Assembly: GCF_009707125.1 (NCBI RefSeq)
Contig: NZ_WLVL01000040.1
Coordinates: 62,001 to 126,000 of the forward strand
Source: Arsenicicoccus cauae
GTDB lineage: Bacteria; Actinomycetota; Actinomycetes; Actinomycetales; Dermatophilaceae
Reading direction: 5' to 3'
Length of the DNA stretch: 64,000 nucleotides
The notes under the pieces were generated by a model. The model was not told the origin of the DNA, ran no database searches, and worked only from the letters and a program-made list of their open reading frames with translations. Positions 35,429 to 43,632 of the stretch are shown here, in pieces; positions within the stretch are counted from its first letter, which is position 1, and the number at the start of each line of letters is the position of its first letter. A program made the translations under genes and the position numbers.

Positions 35429-36076
35429 ATGCGTCTGACACATCTCGGTCATGCCTGCCTGCTGGTGGAGATCGCCGACCAGCGCGTCCTCATCGACCCC
35501 GGCACCCTCGCCGCAGGGTGGGAGGACCTGCGCGACCTCGACGCCGTCGTGGTGACCCACCAGCATCCGGACCACCTGGACCCCGAGCGGGTGCCCGAGC
35601 TGGTGCGGGGCAACCCGGACGCCGCGTGGTACGTCGAGGCCCAGGCCCGCGAGCTGGTCGAGGTGCCCGGCTCGGTAGCCTTGGTGGGGGGCGACGAGGT
35701 GAGCGTGGGCGACGTCACGCTCCGCGGTGTGGGCGAGCAGCACGCGGTGATCAACGAGCACGTCCCGCGGATCGGCAACACCGGCGTGGTGCTGAGCGTC
35801 GACGGCGAGCCGACGGTCTTCCACCCCGGGGACGCCTACGACGCCGAGCCGGGAGAGGTGGACGTGCTGGCACTCCCGCTCAACGCCCCGTGGTGCGCCA
35901 GCAAGGAGACGATCGCCTTCGTCCGGCGGATCGGACCGAGGTATGCCGTCCCGGTGCACGACGCCCTGCTGTCACCTGCGGGGCGAGGCATCTACCTCGG
36001 GCATGCCAGAGACTTCAGCCTTGACCGGACCGAGGTCGTCGACCTCGCCGGCGGGGATGCCCGCACCTTCTCCTGA
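35429..36076 (+). CDS. MBL-fold metal-dependent hydrolase
   Basis: 215 residues, UlaG-like short metallo-beta-lactamase fold. Metal ligands: MRLTHLGHACLLVE, VVVTHQHPDHLD (HxHxDH), FHPGDAY (Asp), and YAVPVHDALLS. It probably hydrolyses a phosphoester or lactone in the cytoplasm; substrate unknown. ATG 35429 is 6 nt from its -10 box, so the mRNA should be leaderless. Confidence 0.87.
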   Translation: MRLTHLGHACLLVEIADQRVLIDPGTLAAGWEDLRDLDAVVVTHQHPDHLDPERVPELVRGNPDAAWYVEAQARELVEVPGSVALVGGDEVSVGDVTLRGVGEQHAVINEHVPRIGNTGVVLSVDGEPTVFHPGDAYDAEPGEVDVLALPLNAPWCASKETIAFVRRIGPRYAVPVHDALLSPAGRGIYLGHARDFSLDRTEVVDLAGGDARTFS

Positions 36077-36092
36077 GCCGCGGCAAGGCATA

Positions 36093-36307
36093 CCTACCGG
36101 GGGCCGGATCATCGACCTGGCGGACGAAGCCGGGCTGATGCCCTTACCCCCGGCGGGATCATCGACCTGGGGGACCAAGCCCGGCTGATGCCCCTACCCC
36201 CGGCGGGATCATCGACCTGGGGGACCAAGCCCGGCTGATGCCCCTACCGGGGGCGGGATCATCGACCTGGCGGACGAAGCCCGGCTGATGCCCCTACCCC
36301 CGGTAGG
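36093..36307. repeat. Stop-anchored extragenic element, four 50-bp units
   Basis: Starts on the first base after the ppgK stop codon (minus strand). Bounded by CCTACCGGGGG (36093-36103) and CCCCCGGTAGG (36297-36307). GGATCATCGACCTGG occurs at 36106, 36156, 36206 and 36256, an exact 50-bp period, with few substitutions among units (GGGGACCAAGC or GCGGACGAAGC). The element is the reverse orientation of that at 26442-26556, and the bases next to the two stop codons are the same. Each unit folds as an imperfect hairpin. All of the 230-bp gap between the MBL gene and ppgK is explained by it. Confidence 0.87.
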
Positions 36308-37084
36308 TCAGTGGCGGCGGGCGGCCTCGTCCGCCGCCAGCGCCGCAGCACCCACGATCCCCGCGCTGTTGAGCAGGGTCGCCGGGATGATCGGCGTGCG
36401 CAGGTCGAGCAGCGGCAGGAACTTCTTGGACTTCTTGGACACGCCGCCCCCGACCACGAACAGGTCGGGCCACAGGAGGTTCTCGAGGTGGGAGTAGTAG
36501 CGCTGGAGCCGCTCTGCCCACTCCTCCCAGGAGAGCTCCTTCGCCTCGCGCACGCCGTTGGACGCGCGGGTCTCGGCGTCGCGGCCGTCCAGCTCCAGGT
36601 GGCCGAGCTCCGCGTTGGGGATCAGGACGCCGTCGTGGATGAGGGCGATGCCGATCCCCGTGCCGAGGGTCGTGAGGATGACGAAGCCGTCCTTGCCGCG
36701 GGCCGCGCCGTAGCGCACCTCGGCCACGCCCGCCGCGTCGGCGTCGTTGACCACGTGGACGTCTCGCCCGAGCCGCTCGGTGAAGAGCTTGTCGGCGTCG
36801 CGGTCCAGCCACCGCTTGTCGATGTTGGCGGCCGAGCGCACCACACCGTGGGTGACGACGCCCGGCACCGTGATGCCCACCGGCGCGTCCGGCCCCACTT
36901 CGTCGAGCTCGTCGATGATCTGGGCGATCACGTCGGCGACGGCCTCGGGCGTGGACTCCTCGGGGGTGGGGATGCGCACCCGCTCGGCGGCAAACTCGCC
37001 GGTCTCGAGGTCGACGGGGGCACCCTTGATCCCGCTGCCCCCGACGTCGATGCCGAGGGGGAGACTCTTGCTGCGTGAGGTCAT
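36308..37084 (-). CDS. ppgK: Polyphosphate glucokinase
   Basis: 258 residues of the ROK family. [22 protein letters not shown] is the phosphate-binding N terminus; [20 protein letters not shown] and [30 protein letters not shown] are typical of PpgK. It phosphorylates glucose with polyphosphate or ATP, a feature of actinobacteria. ATG 37084 is 7 nt from TACGCT (37092-37097, minus). A repeat element abuts the stop codon. Confidence 0.94.
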   Translation of the reverse strand: MTSRSKSLPLGIDVGGSGIKGAPVDLETGEFAAERVRIPTPEESTPEAVADVIAQIIDELDEVGPDAPVGITVPGVVTHGVVRSAANIDKRWLDRDADKLFTERLGRDVHVVNDADAAGVAEVRYGAARGKDGFVILTTLGTGIGIALIHDGVLIPNAELGHLELDGRDAETRASNGVREAKELSWEEWAERLQRYYSHLENLLWPDLFVVGGGVSKKSKKFLPLLDLRTPIIPATLLNSAGIVGAAALAADEAARRH

Positions 37085-37104
37085 GTGGTCCAGCGTATGT
37101 CGAC

Positions 37105-37974
37105 TCACGCCGCCGTCAGGATCTGCGCACCGTCGTCGGTGACGACGATGGTGTGCTCGAACTGTGCGGACCGGCTCAGGTCGGCGGTCACGACGGTCCA
37201 GCCGTCGTCCCACAGGTCCCAGTCGCTGCCGCCACCGAGCGTCAGCATCGGCTCGACGGTGAAGGTCATGCCGGGCTCGATGACGGTGTCGTAGGCCGGT
37301 GCCGAGTCGTAGTGCGGGATGATCAGTCCGCTGTGGAACTCGGTGCCGATCCCGTGCCCGGTGTAGTCCCGCACCACGCCGTAGCCGAACCGCCGGGCAT
37401 AGGACTCGATGACGCGGCCGATGACGTTGACCTCGCGGCCCGGCCGAGCGGCCCGGATGCCGCGCATCATGGCCTCGTGCGTGCGCTCGACGAGCAGGCG
37501 GGACTCCTCGTCCACGTCCCCGACGAGATAGGTCGCGTCGGTGTCGCCGTGCACGCCGCCGAGGTAGACGGTGACGTCGAGGTTGACGATGTCGCCGTCC
37601 TCGAGGGGCCGGGAGTCGGGGATGCCGTGGCAGATGACCTCGTTGACGCTGGTGCACAGCGACTTGGGGAAGGCCTTGTAGCCGAGGGGCGAGGGATAGG
37701 CGCCGGCGTCGCAGATGAACTCGTGCACCACGCGGTCGATCTCGTCGGTCGTCACGCCGGGGGCGACCAGCGCCGCGCCGACTGCCATGGCCTGAGCGGC
37801 GATCCGTCCCGCGACGCGCATGCGCTCGATCGTCTCGGCGTCCTTGACCAGCCGGTCGCCGTCCTCGCGGATGTCCTGGCCCCGGTCGACGTAGTGCGGC
37901 CGCTCGATCTGGGAGGGGACGGCGCGCCGTGCGGAGACGCGGCCGGGGGCGACGGTGGGAGGGCTGATCGACAT
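37105..37974 (-). CDS. map: Methionine aminopeptidase, type I
   Basis: 289 residues. Removes N-terminal methionine. Metal ligands are in [22 protein letters not shown] (two Asp), [18 protein letters not shown] (His), [11 protein letters not shown] (Glu) and FEHTIVV (Glu). The 40-residue N-terminal extension with PxxPxR resembles the MapB type of actinobacteria. ATG 37974 is 7 nt from TAGACT (37982-37987, minus), so the mRNA should be leaderless. Separate from ppgK by 20 nt. Confidence 0.95.
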   Translation of the reverse strand: MSISPPTVAPGRVSARRAVPSQIERPHYVDRGQDIREDGDRLVKDAETIERMRVAGRIAAQAMAVGAALVAPGVTTDEIDRVVHEFICDAGAYPSPLGYKAFPKSLCTSVNEVICHGIPDSRPLEDGDIVNLDVTVYLGGVHGDTDATYLVGDVDEESRLLVERTHEAMMRGIRAARPGREVNVIGRVIESYARRFGYGVVRDYTGHGIGTEFHSGLIIPHYDSAPAYDTVIEPGMTFTVEPMLTLGGGSDWDLWDDGWTVVTADLSRSAQFEHTIVVTDDGAQILTAA

Positions 37975-38071
37975 AGGCTGCAGTCTAGGGAGCCGCGCGC
38001 CCGGCTCCCCAATCACGACGGCACGACCGCCGGCTCACGGCACGACCGCAAGCTCGAGGAGGAGACCGACG

Positions 38072-38287
38072 ATGGCCTACTGGTACAACGTGAGGACGAA
38101 CCAGGTGGAGACCGATCAGGATCGTTCGCGCGACGATGACGTCATGGGGCCCTACGGCTCCGAGGCCGAGGCCCGTGCGGCGCTGTCGACCGCTCGCTCG
38201 CGCACGGAGGCGTGGGACGAGGAGGACGAGCGTCGGGCCCGCGAGGACGGCGACGAGCCGGATGCCCCGGGGCCGCTGGGTCTGTGA
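38072..38287 (+). CDS. Small SPOR-like protein
   Basis: 71 residues, start fixed by GAGGAGGAG. AYWYNVRTNQVETDQ and VMGPYGSEAEARAALSTARSRTEAWDEEDERR match a small actinobacterial protein often annotated as SPOR domain; it is far shorter than peptidoglycan-binding SPOR proteins and has no signal peptide. Acidic. Function unknown. Confidence 0.82.
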   Translation: MAYWYNVRTNQVETDQDRSRDDDVMGPYGSEAEARAALSTARSRTEAWDEEDERRAREDGDEPDAPGPLGL

Positions 38288-38325
38288 GTCGGCTCCGACA
38301 CACCTGAGGACGGACCTGACGTATG

Positions 38326-38364
38326 CCGGAGCCGGTCACCCCCAGCAGGGGTGACCGGCTCCGG
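38326..38364. terminator. Bidirectional terminator hairpin
   Basis: A 17-bp perfect stem (CCGGAGCCGGTCACCCC and its complement) with loop CAGCA, between the convergent small SPOR-like gene and the SRPBCC gene. Confidence 0.8.
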
Positions 38365-38393
38365 GCGTGCTTCTCGCTGGCGGGGAGGGTCTG

Positions 38394-38813
38394 TCAGAGG
38401 GCGTCCTGGTCGATGCGCTCGAGGGCGGCCTCCCACCGGGCCTTGAGGGCGTCGCGGTCGGCGTCGGCGTGCAGGTTGCTGTGGGTGACGTCCAGGCGGG
38501 TGCTGGACTCGCCGTCCTTGACGAGGTCCAGCTCGACCACGGAGGCAGGGGAGTCGGGTGTGTCGTCGGGGTGCCAGGAGAACCTGATCTGCTCGAGGGG
38601 GTGGAAGCTGCGGGCGACACCGTGCGAGCCGTCCGTGGCGCGCCAGGGCTCACCCTTGCTGCCGAGCTCGCCGCCCTCACCGAGGAGGGCCTCCGCGCCG
38701 TGCGGCTTCATGAGGACGTTCCACACGCTGTCGATGGGGTGGGACACCACGCGGCTCACGCTCACGGTGGTGTCCACGGCCTTGTCGACCGACTCGCTGC
38801 TCTGCTCTGTCAT
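38394..38813 (-). CDS. SRPBCC/AHSA1-type protein
   Basis: 139 residues with the START-like fold: VSVSRVVSHPIDSVWNVLMKPHGAEALLGEG, EQIRFSWHPDD, SSTRLDVTHSNL and ALKARWEAALERI at the C terminus. Such proteins bind small hydrophobic ligands or assist Hsp90; the ligand here is not known. ATG 38813 has a weak GAGG site. Confidence 0.78.
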   Translation of the reverse strand: MTEQSSESVDKAVDTTVSVSRVVSHPIDSVWNVLMKPHGAEALLGEGGELGSKGEPWRATDGSHGVARSFHPLEQIRFSWHPDDTPDSPASVVELDLVKDGESSTRLDVTHSNLHADADRDALKARWEAALERIDQDAL

Positions 38814-39009
38814 GGCGGACCTCGATCCGTTTCCGATCCTCGTCGACCGGTCCGGGGTGAACCGGCGTGCTGTCACCCTACTCCCGGCCGTGGCCGTCGG
38901 CGGGCCCGGGGGTGCCGGGTCACGGGCGGGGCACGAGCGCCGTCGCAGCGCGGTCCCGGGCGCTCGCGCCGGCGCTCGCGGCACGGGTCGGCGACACGCC
39001 AGCGCGTCC

Positions 39010-39025
39010 GTAACGCGGGCGAAAC
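39010..39025 (+). promoter_or_regulatory. GlnR box before glnA2
   Basis: GTAAC-N6-GAAAC (GTAACGCGGGCGAAAC), a full match to the actinobacterial GlnR consensus, 22 bp before the glnA2 start. Confidence 0.75.
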
Positions 39026-39047
39026 AACTGTGGGGGAGGCTGGGGTT

Positions 39048-40397
39048 ATGAATCGCCAGGAGGAGTTCGTCCTGCGCTCCATCGAGGAGCGCGACATCCG
39101 GTTCGTACGCCTATGGTTCACAGACGTGCTCGGGACGCTGAAGTCGGTGGCGATCTCGCCCGCGGAGCTGGAGACGGCGTTCTCCGAGGGCATCGGCTTC
39201 GACGGGTCCGTGATCGAGGGGCTGGCCCGGGTCAACGAGGCCGACATGCTGGCCAAGCCCGACCCCACGACCTTCCAGGTCCTGCCGTGGCGCGGCGAGT
39301 CGCCGGGCACCGCCCGGATGTTCTGCGACCTGCACTCCACCGACGGGCAGCCGTCGCTGGCGGACCCGCGGCACGTCCTGCACCGCACGCTGACCAAGGC
39401 GGCGGACATGGGCTTCACGTTCTACGTCCACCCGGAGATCGAGTTCTTCCTCTTCGAGCAGGACGGCGACGGCTCCCGACGCGTGAGCAACCCGCCGCGC
39501 CCGATCGACCAGGGCGGTTACTTCGACCACCTGCCCCAGGGCACCGCCCACGACTTCCGCCGCGCCGCGATCACCATGCTGGAGTCGATGGGCATCTCGG
39601 TGGAGTTCAGCCACCACGAGGGTGCCCCCGGCCAGAACGAGATCGACCTGCGCTACGCCGACGCGATGAGCATGGCCGACAACATCATGACCTTCCGCAC
39701 GGTCATCAAGGAGGTGGCGCTGGAGCACGGCGTCTACGCCTCGTTCATGCCCAAGCCGCTGGCGGACCACCCGGGGTCGGGCATGCACACCCACGTCTCG
39801 CTGTTCGAGGGCGACAACAACGCGTTCTACGAGCCCGGGTCCCGCTACCAGCTGTCCAAGGTGGGTCGGCAGTTCGTCGCCGGGATGCTGCGCCACGCAC
39901 CGGAGCTCACGGCCGTGACCAACCAGTGGGTCAACTCTTACAAGCGGCTGTGGGGCGGTGGCGAGGCGCCGGCCTACGTCTGCTGGGGGCGCGCCAACCG
40001 CAGCGCGATGGTCCGCATCCCGCTCTACAAGCCCAACAAGGGCCAGGCGACACGCGTCGAGATCCGCACGATCGACACCGCCGCCAACCCCTACCTCGCC
40101 TACTCCGTGCTCCTTGCTGCCGGGCTCAAGGGGATCGAGGAGGGATACGAGCTGCCGGAGGAGGCCGAGGACGACGTGTGGGCGCTCACCGACGCCGAGC
40201 GCCGCGCCCTCGGGATCGAGGCGCTGCCGCGGTCCCTGGGTCGGGCGATCGATGCCATGGAGCGATCGAACCTGGTCGCCGAGACGCTCGGCGAGCACGT
40301 CTTCGAGTTCTTCCTCCGCAACAAGCGCCAGGAGTGGGAGGAGTACCGCTCCCAGGTCACCCCCTTCGAGCTCGAGCGCCTGCTCCCGCGGCTCTGA
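39048..40397 (+). CDS. glnA2: Glutamine synthetase, GlnA2 type
   Basis: 449 residues, class I-alpha: shorter than GlnA1 and without the adenylylated tyrosine motif. GFDGSVIEG, EIEFFLFE, NEIDLRYADAMSMADN, HPGSGMHTHVSLF and RVEIRTIDTAANPYLAYSVLL are the ATP, metal and glutamate sites. Relatives in Streptomyces and Mycobacterium are accessory; some prefer polyamines or have low glutamine synthetase activity. ATG 39048 follows GGGGGAGG. It is followed by glnE after 8 nt, the order known from M. tuberculosis. Confidence 0.92.
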   Translation: MNRQEEFVLRSIEERDIRFVRLWFTDVLGTLKSVAISPAELETAFSEGIGFDGSVIEGLARVNEADMLAKPDPTTFQVLPWRGESPGTARMFCDLHSTDGQPSLADPRHVLHRTLTKAADMGFTFYVHPEIEFFLFEQDGDGSRRVSNPPRPIDQGGYFDHLPQGTAHDFRRAAITMLESMGISVEFSHHEGAPGQNEIDLRYADAMSMADNIMTFRTVIKEVALEHGVYASFMPKPLADHPGSGMHTHVSLFEGDNNAFYEPGSRYQLSKVGRQFVAGMLRHAPELTAVTNQWVNSYKRLWGGGEAPAYVCWGRANRSAMVRIPLYKPNKGQATRVEIRTIDTAANPYLAYSVLLAAGLKGIEEGYELPEEAEDDVWALTDAERRALGIEALPRSLGRAIDAMERSNLVAETLGEHVFEFFLRNKRQEWEEYRSQVTPFELERLLPRL

Positions 40398-40405
40398 CCG
40401 GTCGT

Positions 40406-43400
40406 ATGACGAGCGACCAGCCCTCGCCCCGGACCGCCGCTTCGTCGCGGACGGTCTCGGCCACGGGCGCGCTCGCGCGGCAGGGCTTCCACGACCCGAC
40501 CCGTGCCCAGTCCCTGCTCGACGACCCGGCGCTCACAGGCCTGGTGGGAGATGCCCGCGACGACCTGGTCGCCGCCCTGCGGCCCACCGCGGACCCCGAC
40601 CTGGCGCTGCTGTCCCTGGTCCGGCTGGCCGAGTCCGTGGCGGGTGACGGCCGCGACCCCGCCCCGTCGCAGGAGCTCGGCCGGTCGCTGCGCGAGGACC
40701 CCCTGGGCCGCGACCGGCTGCTGCACGTGCTGGGCGCCTCGTCGGCGCTCGGGGACCACCTCGTGTCCCACCCGCAGGACTGGCGGCGAGCGGCCGGTGC
40801 CTCTCGGCATACGGCCGAGGAGCTCGTCGCCGTCCTGACCGACGCGGTGCGAGACCTCCCGACGGACCGGGCGCACGACGCCCTGCGGGCGACCTATCGC
40901 CGGGAGCTGCTCGCGATCGCGGCCCTGGACCTGACCAGCGACGACCCGCTCATGACCCTGCCCGACACGGCCCGGTCGCTCGCCGACCTGGCCGCGGCGG
41001 CGCTCGAGGCGGCACACGTCGTGGCCTGCGCCGAGACCGACGGTGCGCAGGGGGTGCGGCTGGCGGTCATCGGGATGGGCAAGTGCGGCGGACGCGAGCT
41101 CAACTACGTCAGCGACGTCGACGTGATCTTCGTGTGCGAGCCGGCTGACCCGGCCGTCGAGCCCGGCAGCCCCGAGGAGATGGCGGCGATGCGGGTCGGC
41201 ACCCAGGTCGCCGGCGCCCTGATGCGGGCCTGCGCGGCCTCGACCGCCGAGGGATCCCTGTGGCCCGTCGACGCCGCGCTGCGTCCCGAGGGCAAGAACG
41301 GCCCTCTGGTCCGCACCGTCGCGAGTCACCTGCACTACTACCAGCGGTGGGCCAAGACCTGGGAGTTCCAGGCGCTGCTCAAGGCGCGTCACGTGGCGGG
41401 CGACGCCGAGCTGTCCGCCCGCTACCTCGAGGCGGTCACCCCGCTCGTGTGGGAGGCGTCGTCGCGCGACCACTTCGTCGAGGACGTCCAGGCGATGCGC
41501 CGACGCGTGGAGCAGCACGTCCCCGCCAAGGAGGCCGACCGGCAGCTCAAGCTCGGACCCGGCGGGCTGCGCGACGTCGAGTTCAGCGTGCAGCTCCTGC
41601 AGCTCGTCCATGGTCGGCTGGACCCGAGCCTGCGCTCCGGCACCACCCTCGAGGCCTTGGCGACCCTGGCTCGTGGCGGCTACGTCGGCCGCGACGACGC
41701 GGCCGTCCTCGACGAGGCCTATCGCATGCTGCGGTCGCTCGAGCACCGGATCCAGCTCTACCGGCTGCGGCGGACCCATCTCATGCCGACCGCCGAGGCG
41801 GAGCTGCGCCGGCTCGGCCGGTCTCTGCACCTCGACGGCGACCCGGCGACGGTGGTCGTCAAGGAGTGGCAGCGCCGGGCCCACGAGGTGCGCCGCCTGC
41901 ACGAGCGGCTCTTCTACCGCCCCCTGTTGTCCGCCGTCGCCCGGCTGTCCGCCAGCGAGGGCCGGCTGACGCCGGAGGCCGCCGGCGATCGGCTGGCCGC
42001 GCTGGGCTTCCGGGACCCCCGCGGCGCGCTGCGTCACCTGGAGGCCTTGACCGAGGGCATCTCGCGCCGCGCGGCGATCCAGCGGACGCTGCTGCCCGTG
42101 ATGCTCGGGTGGTTCGCCGACGGCGCCGACCCGGACGCGGGCCTGCTGTCCTTCCGCAAGGTCAGCGAGGAGCTCGGCACCACGCACTGGTACCTCAAGA
42201 TGCTCCGCGACGAGGGCAGCGCCGCCCAGCGGCTCGCTCACGTCCTGTCGTCCAGCCGGTTCGCCTCGGAGCTGCTCGAACGCACCCCCCACGCCGTCGC
42301 GGTCCTCGGCGACGACGTCGGGCTCACCCCCCGGTCCCTGGAGTCCCTGCGCTCGGTGATGCGGTCCGCCGCGCAGCGCAAGGACAGCTCGGAGGACGCG
42401 ATGCTCGCGGTGCGCGGGGTGCGGCGACAGGAGCTCTTCCGGGTGGCCGTCGCAGACCTCGTCGGGCTGCTCCCGCTGGACGAGGTCGGGCGGGCCCTGA
42501 CCGCCGTGACGGCCGCCACGCTCGAGATCGCGCTCGAGACGGCCGTCCACAAGGTGGAGATGGAGCTGCGCGAGCCGCTCGGCACGCGGCTGCTGGTCGT
42601 GGGGATGGGGCGGCTCGGCGGCGGGGAGCTCGGCTACGCCAGCGACGCCGACGTGATGTTCGTCCACGAGCCCGAGGAGGGCGCGGCTCACGACGAGGTC
42701 GAGCTGCAGCGACGGGCGACCGCGGTCGTGCAGGAGCTGCGGCGCCTGACCGCCTGGGGCGGTCCCGAGCCGGCCGTCGGCGTCGACGCGGACCTGCGCC
42801 CCGAGGGCAAGAACGGACCCCTCGTGCGGTCGCTGGAGTCCTACCGCACCTACTACGAGCGGTGGGCCCTCACGTGGGAGCGCCAGGCGCTGCTGCGGGC
42901 CCGTCCGGTCGCGGGTGACGCCGGGCTGGGGGAGCGCTTCGTCGCCCTCGTCGACCCCTACCGCTATCCCGACGGCGGGCTCGGCGCGTCGCAGCTGCGC
43001 GACATACGCAGGCTCAAGGCCCGGATGGAGAGCGAGCGGCTGCCGCGGGGAGCCGACCGGCGGACCCACCTCAAGCTCGGGACCGGCGGGCTGAGCGACG
43101 TGGAGTGGACGATCCAGGTCATCCAGCTGCAGCACGGCCACGACGTGGCCGGGCTGCGGACCACGGGGACCCTGCCCGCCATCGAGGCCGCGCGGGCCGC
43201 CGGGCTGCTCGCCGACGACGAGGCGAACCTCCTGACCGAGGCCTGGGGGTCGGCCTCGCACCTGCGCAACGCCGGCATGCTGTGGCGCGGGCGGCCGGTC
43301 GAGAGCGTGTCCACCGACGCCCGCGACGCCGACGGGATCGCCCGCATCATCGGGCGAGGACCCGGCGAGGGGGGACTGCACGTCGACACCTACCTGCGGA

Positions 43401-43456
43401 TCGCCCGCCAGGCCAGGGTCGTCGTCGACCGCCGGTTCTACGGCCACGAGGGGTGA
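40406..43456 (+). CDS. glnE: Glutamine synthetase adenylyltransferase / adenylyl-removing enzyme
   Basis: 1016 residues with two nucleotidyltransferase domains. N-terminal (deadenylylating): GMGKCGGRELNYVSDVDVIFV near 218; C-terminal (adenylylating): GMGRLGGGELGYASDADVMFV near 732; each has the G-x11-DxD acidic motif. Each is followed by the helical regulatory part (DAALRPEGKNGPLVRT and DADLRPEGKNGPLVRS). It adenylylates Tyr402 of GlnA1 when nitrogen is plentiful. It is next to glnA2 but its substrate glnA1 is now 15 kb away because of the island. Confidence 0.95.
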   Translation: MTSDQPSPRTAASSRTVSATGALARQGFHDPTRAQSLLDDPALTGLVGDARDDLVAALRPTADPDLALLSLVRLAESVAGDGRDPAPSQELGRSLREDPLGRDRLLHVLGASSALGDHLVSHPQDWRRAAGASRHTAEELVAVLTDAVRDLPTDRAHDALRATYRRELLAIAALDLTSDDPLMTLPDTARSLADLAAAALEAAHVVACAETDGAQGVRLAVIGMGKCGGRELNYVSDVDVIFVCEPADPAVEPGSPEEMAAMRVGTQVAGALMRACAASTAEGSLWPVDAALRPEGKNGPLVRTVASHLHYYQRWAKTWEFQALLKARHVAGDAELSARYLEAVTPLVWEASSRDHFVEDVQAMRRRVEQHVPAKEADRQLKLGPGGLRDVEFSVQLLQLVHGRLDPSLRSGTTLEALATLARGGYVGRDDAAVLDEAYRMLRSLEHRIQLYRLRRTHLMPTAEAELRRLGRSLHLDGDPATVVVKEWQRRAHEVRRLHERLFYRPLLSAVARLSASEGRLTPEAAGDRLAALGFRDPRGALRHLEALTEGISRRAAIQRTLLPVMLGWFADGADPDAGLLSFRKVSEELGTTHWYLKMLRDEGSAAQRLAHVLSSSRFASELLERTPHAVAVLGDDVGLTPRSLESLRSVMRSAAQRKDSSEDAMLAVRGVRRQELFRVAVADLVGLLPLDEVGRALTAVTAATLEIALETAVHKVEMELREPLGTRLLVVGMGRLGGGELGYASDADVMFVHEPEEGAAHDEVELQRRATAVVQELRRLTAWGGPEPAVGVDADLRPEGKNGPLVRSLESYRTYYERWALTWERQALLRARPVAGDAGLGERFVALVDPYRYPDGGLGASQLRDIRRLKARMESERLPRGADRRTHLKLGTGGLSDVEWTIQVIQLQHGHDVAGLRTTGTLPAIEAARAAGLLADDEANLLTEAWGSASHLRNAGMLWRGRPVESVSTDARDADGIARIIGRGPGEGGLHVDTYLRIARQARVVVDRRFYGHEG

Positions 43457-43498
43457 GCGGTCACGCACCGTGAGGGCGGGTCACACCGGCCCGGCCCC

Positions 43499-43521
43499 TT
43501 TCACGGAGCGTTCACCTGGCA
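43499..43521 (+). promoter_or_regulatory. PHO box before phoX
   Basis: TTTCACGGAGC and GTTCACCTGGC form two 11-bp direct repeats (TTCAC at 43500 and 43511), followed by a degenerate third (ATCCATCTG). This matches the PhoP binding unit of Streptomyces and related bacteria. Confidence 0.6.
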
Positions 43522-43632
43522 TCCATCTGCGGGCCCTGACCGGGGCTGGCGGGGCTGGCTAGGTTCGGCCCGAACGTCCGACCCCCGCGTCGGCGTCGCC
43601 CCCTCCACCTCGCACCGATCCGGGAGATCACC

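Noticed and set aside
36093-36307. CRISPR array
   Set aside because: The whole 50-bp unit is repeated; there are no unique spacers and no cas genes nearby.
43480-43484. Third upstream PHO unit (GTCAC)
   Set aside because: Its distance to the first TTCAC is 20 bp, not 22, so it is out of register.
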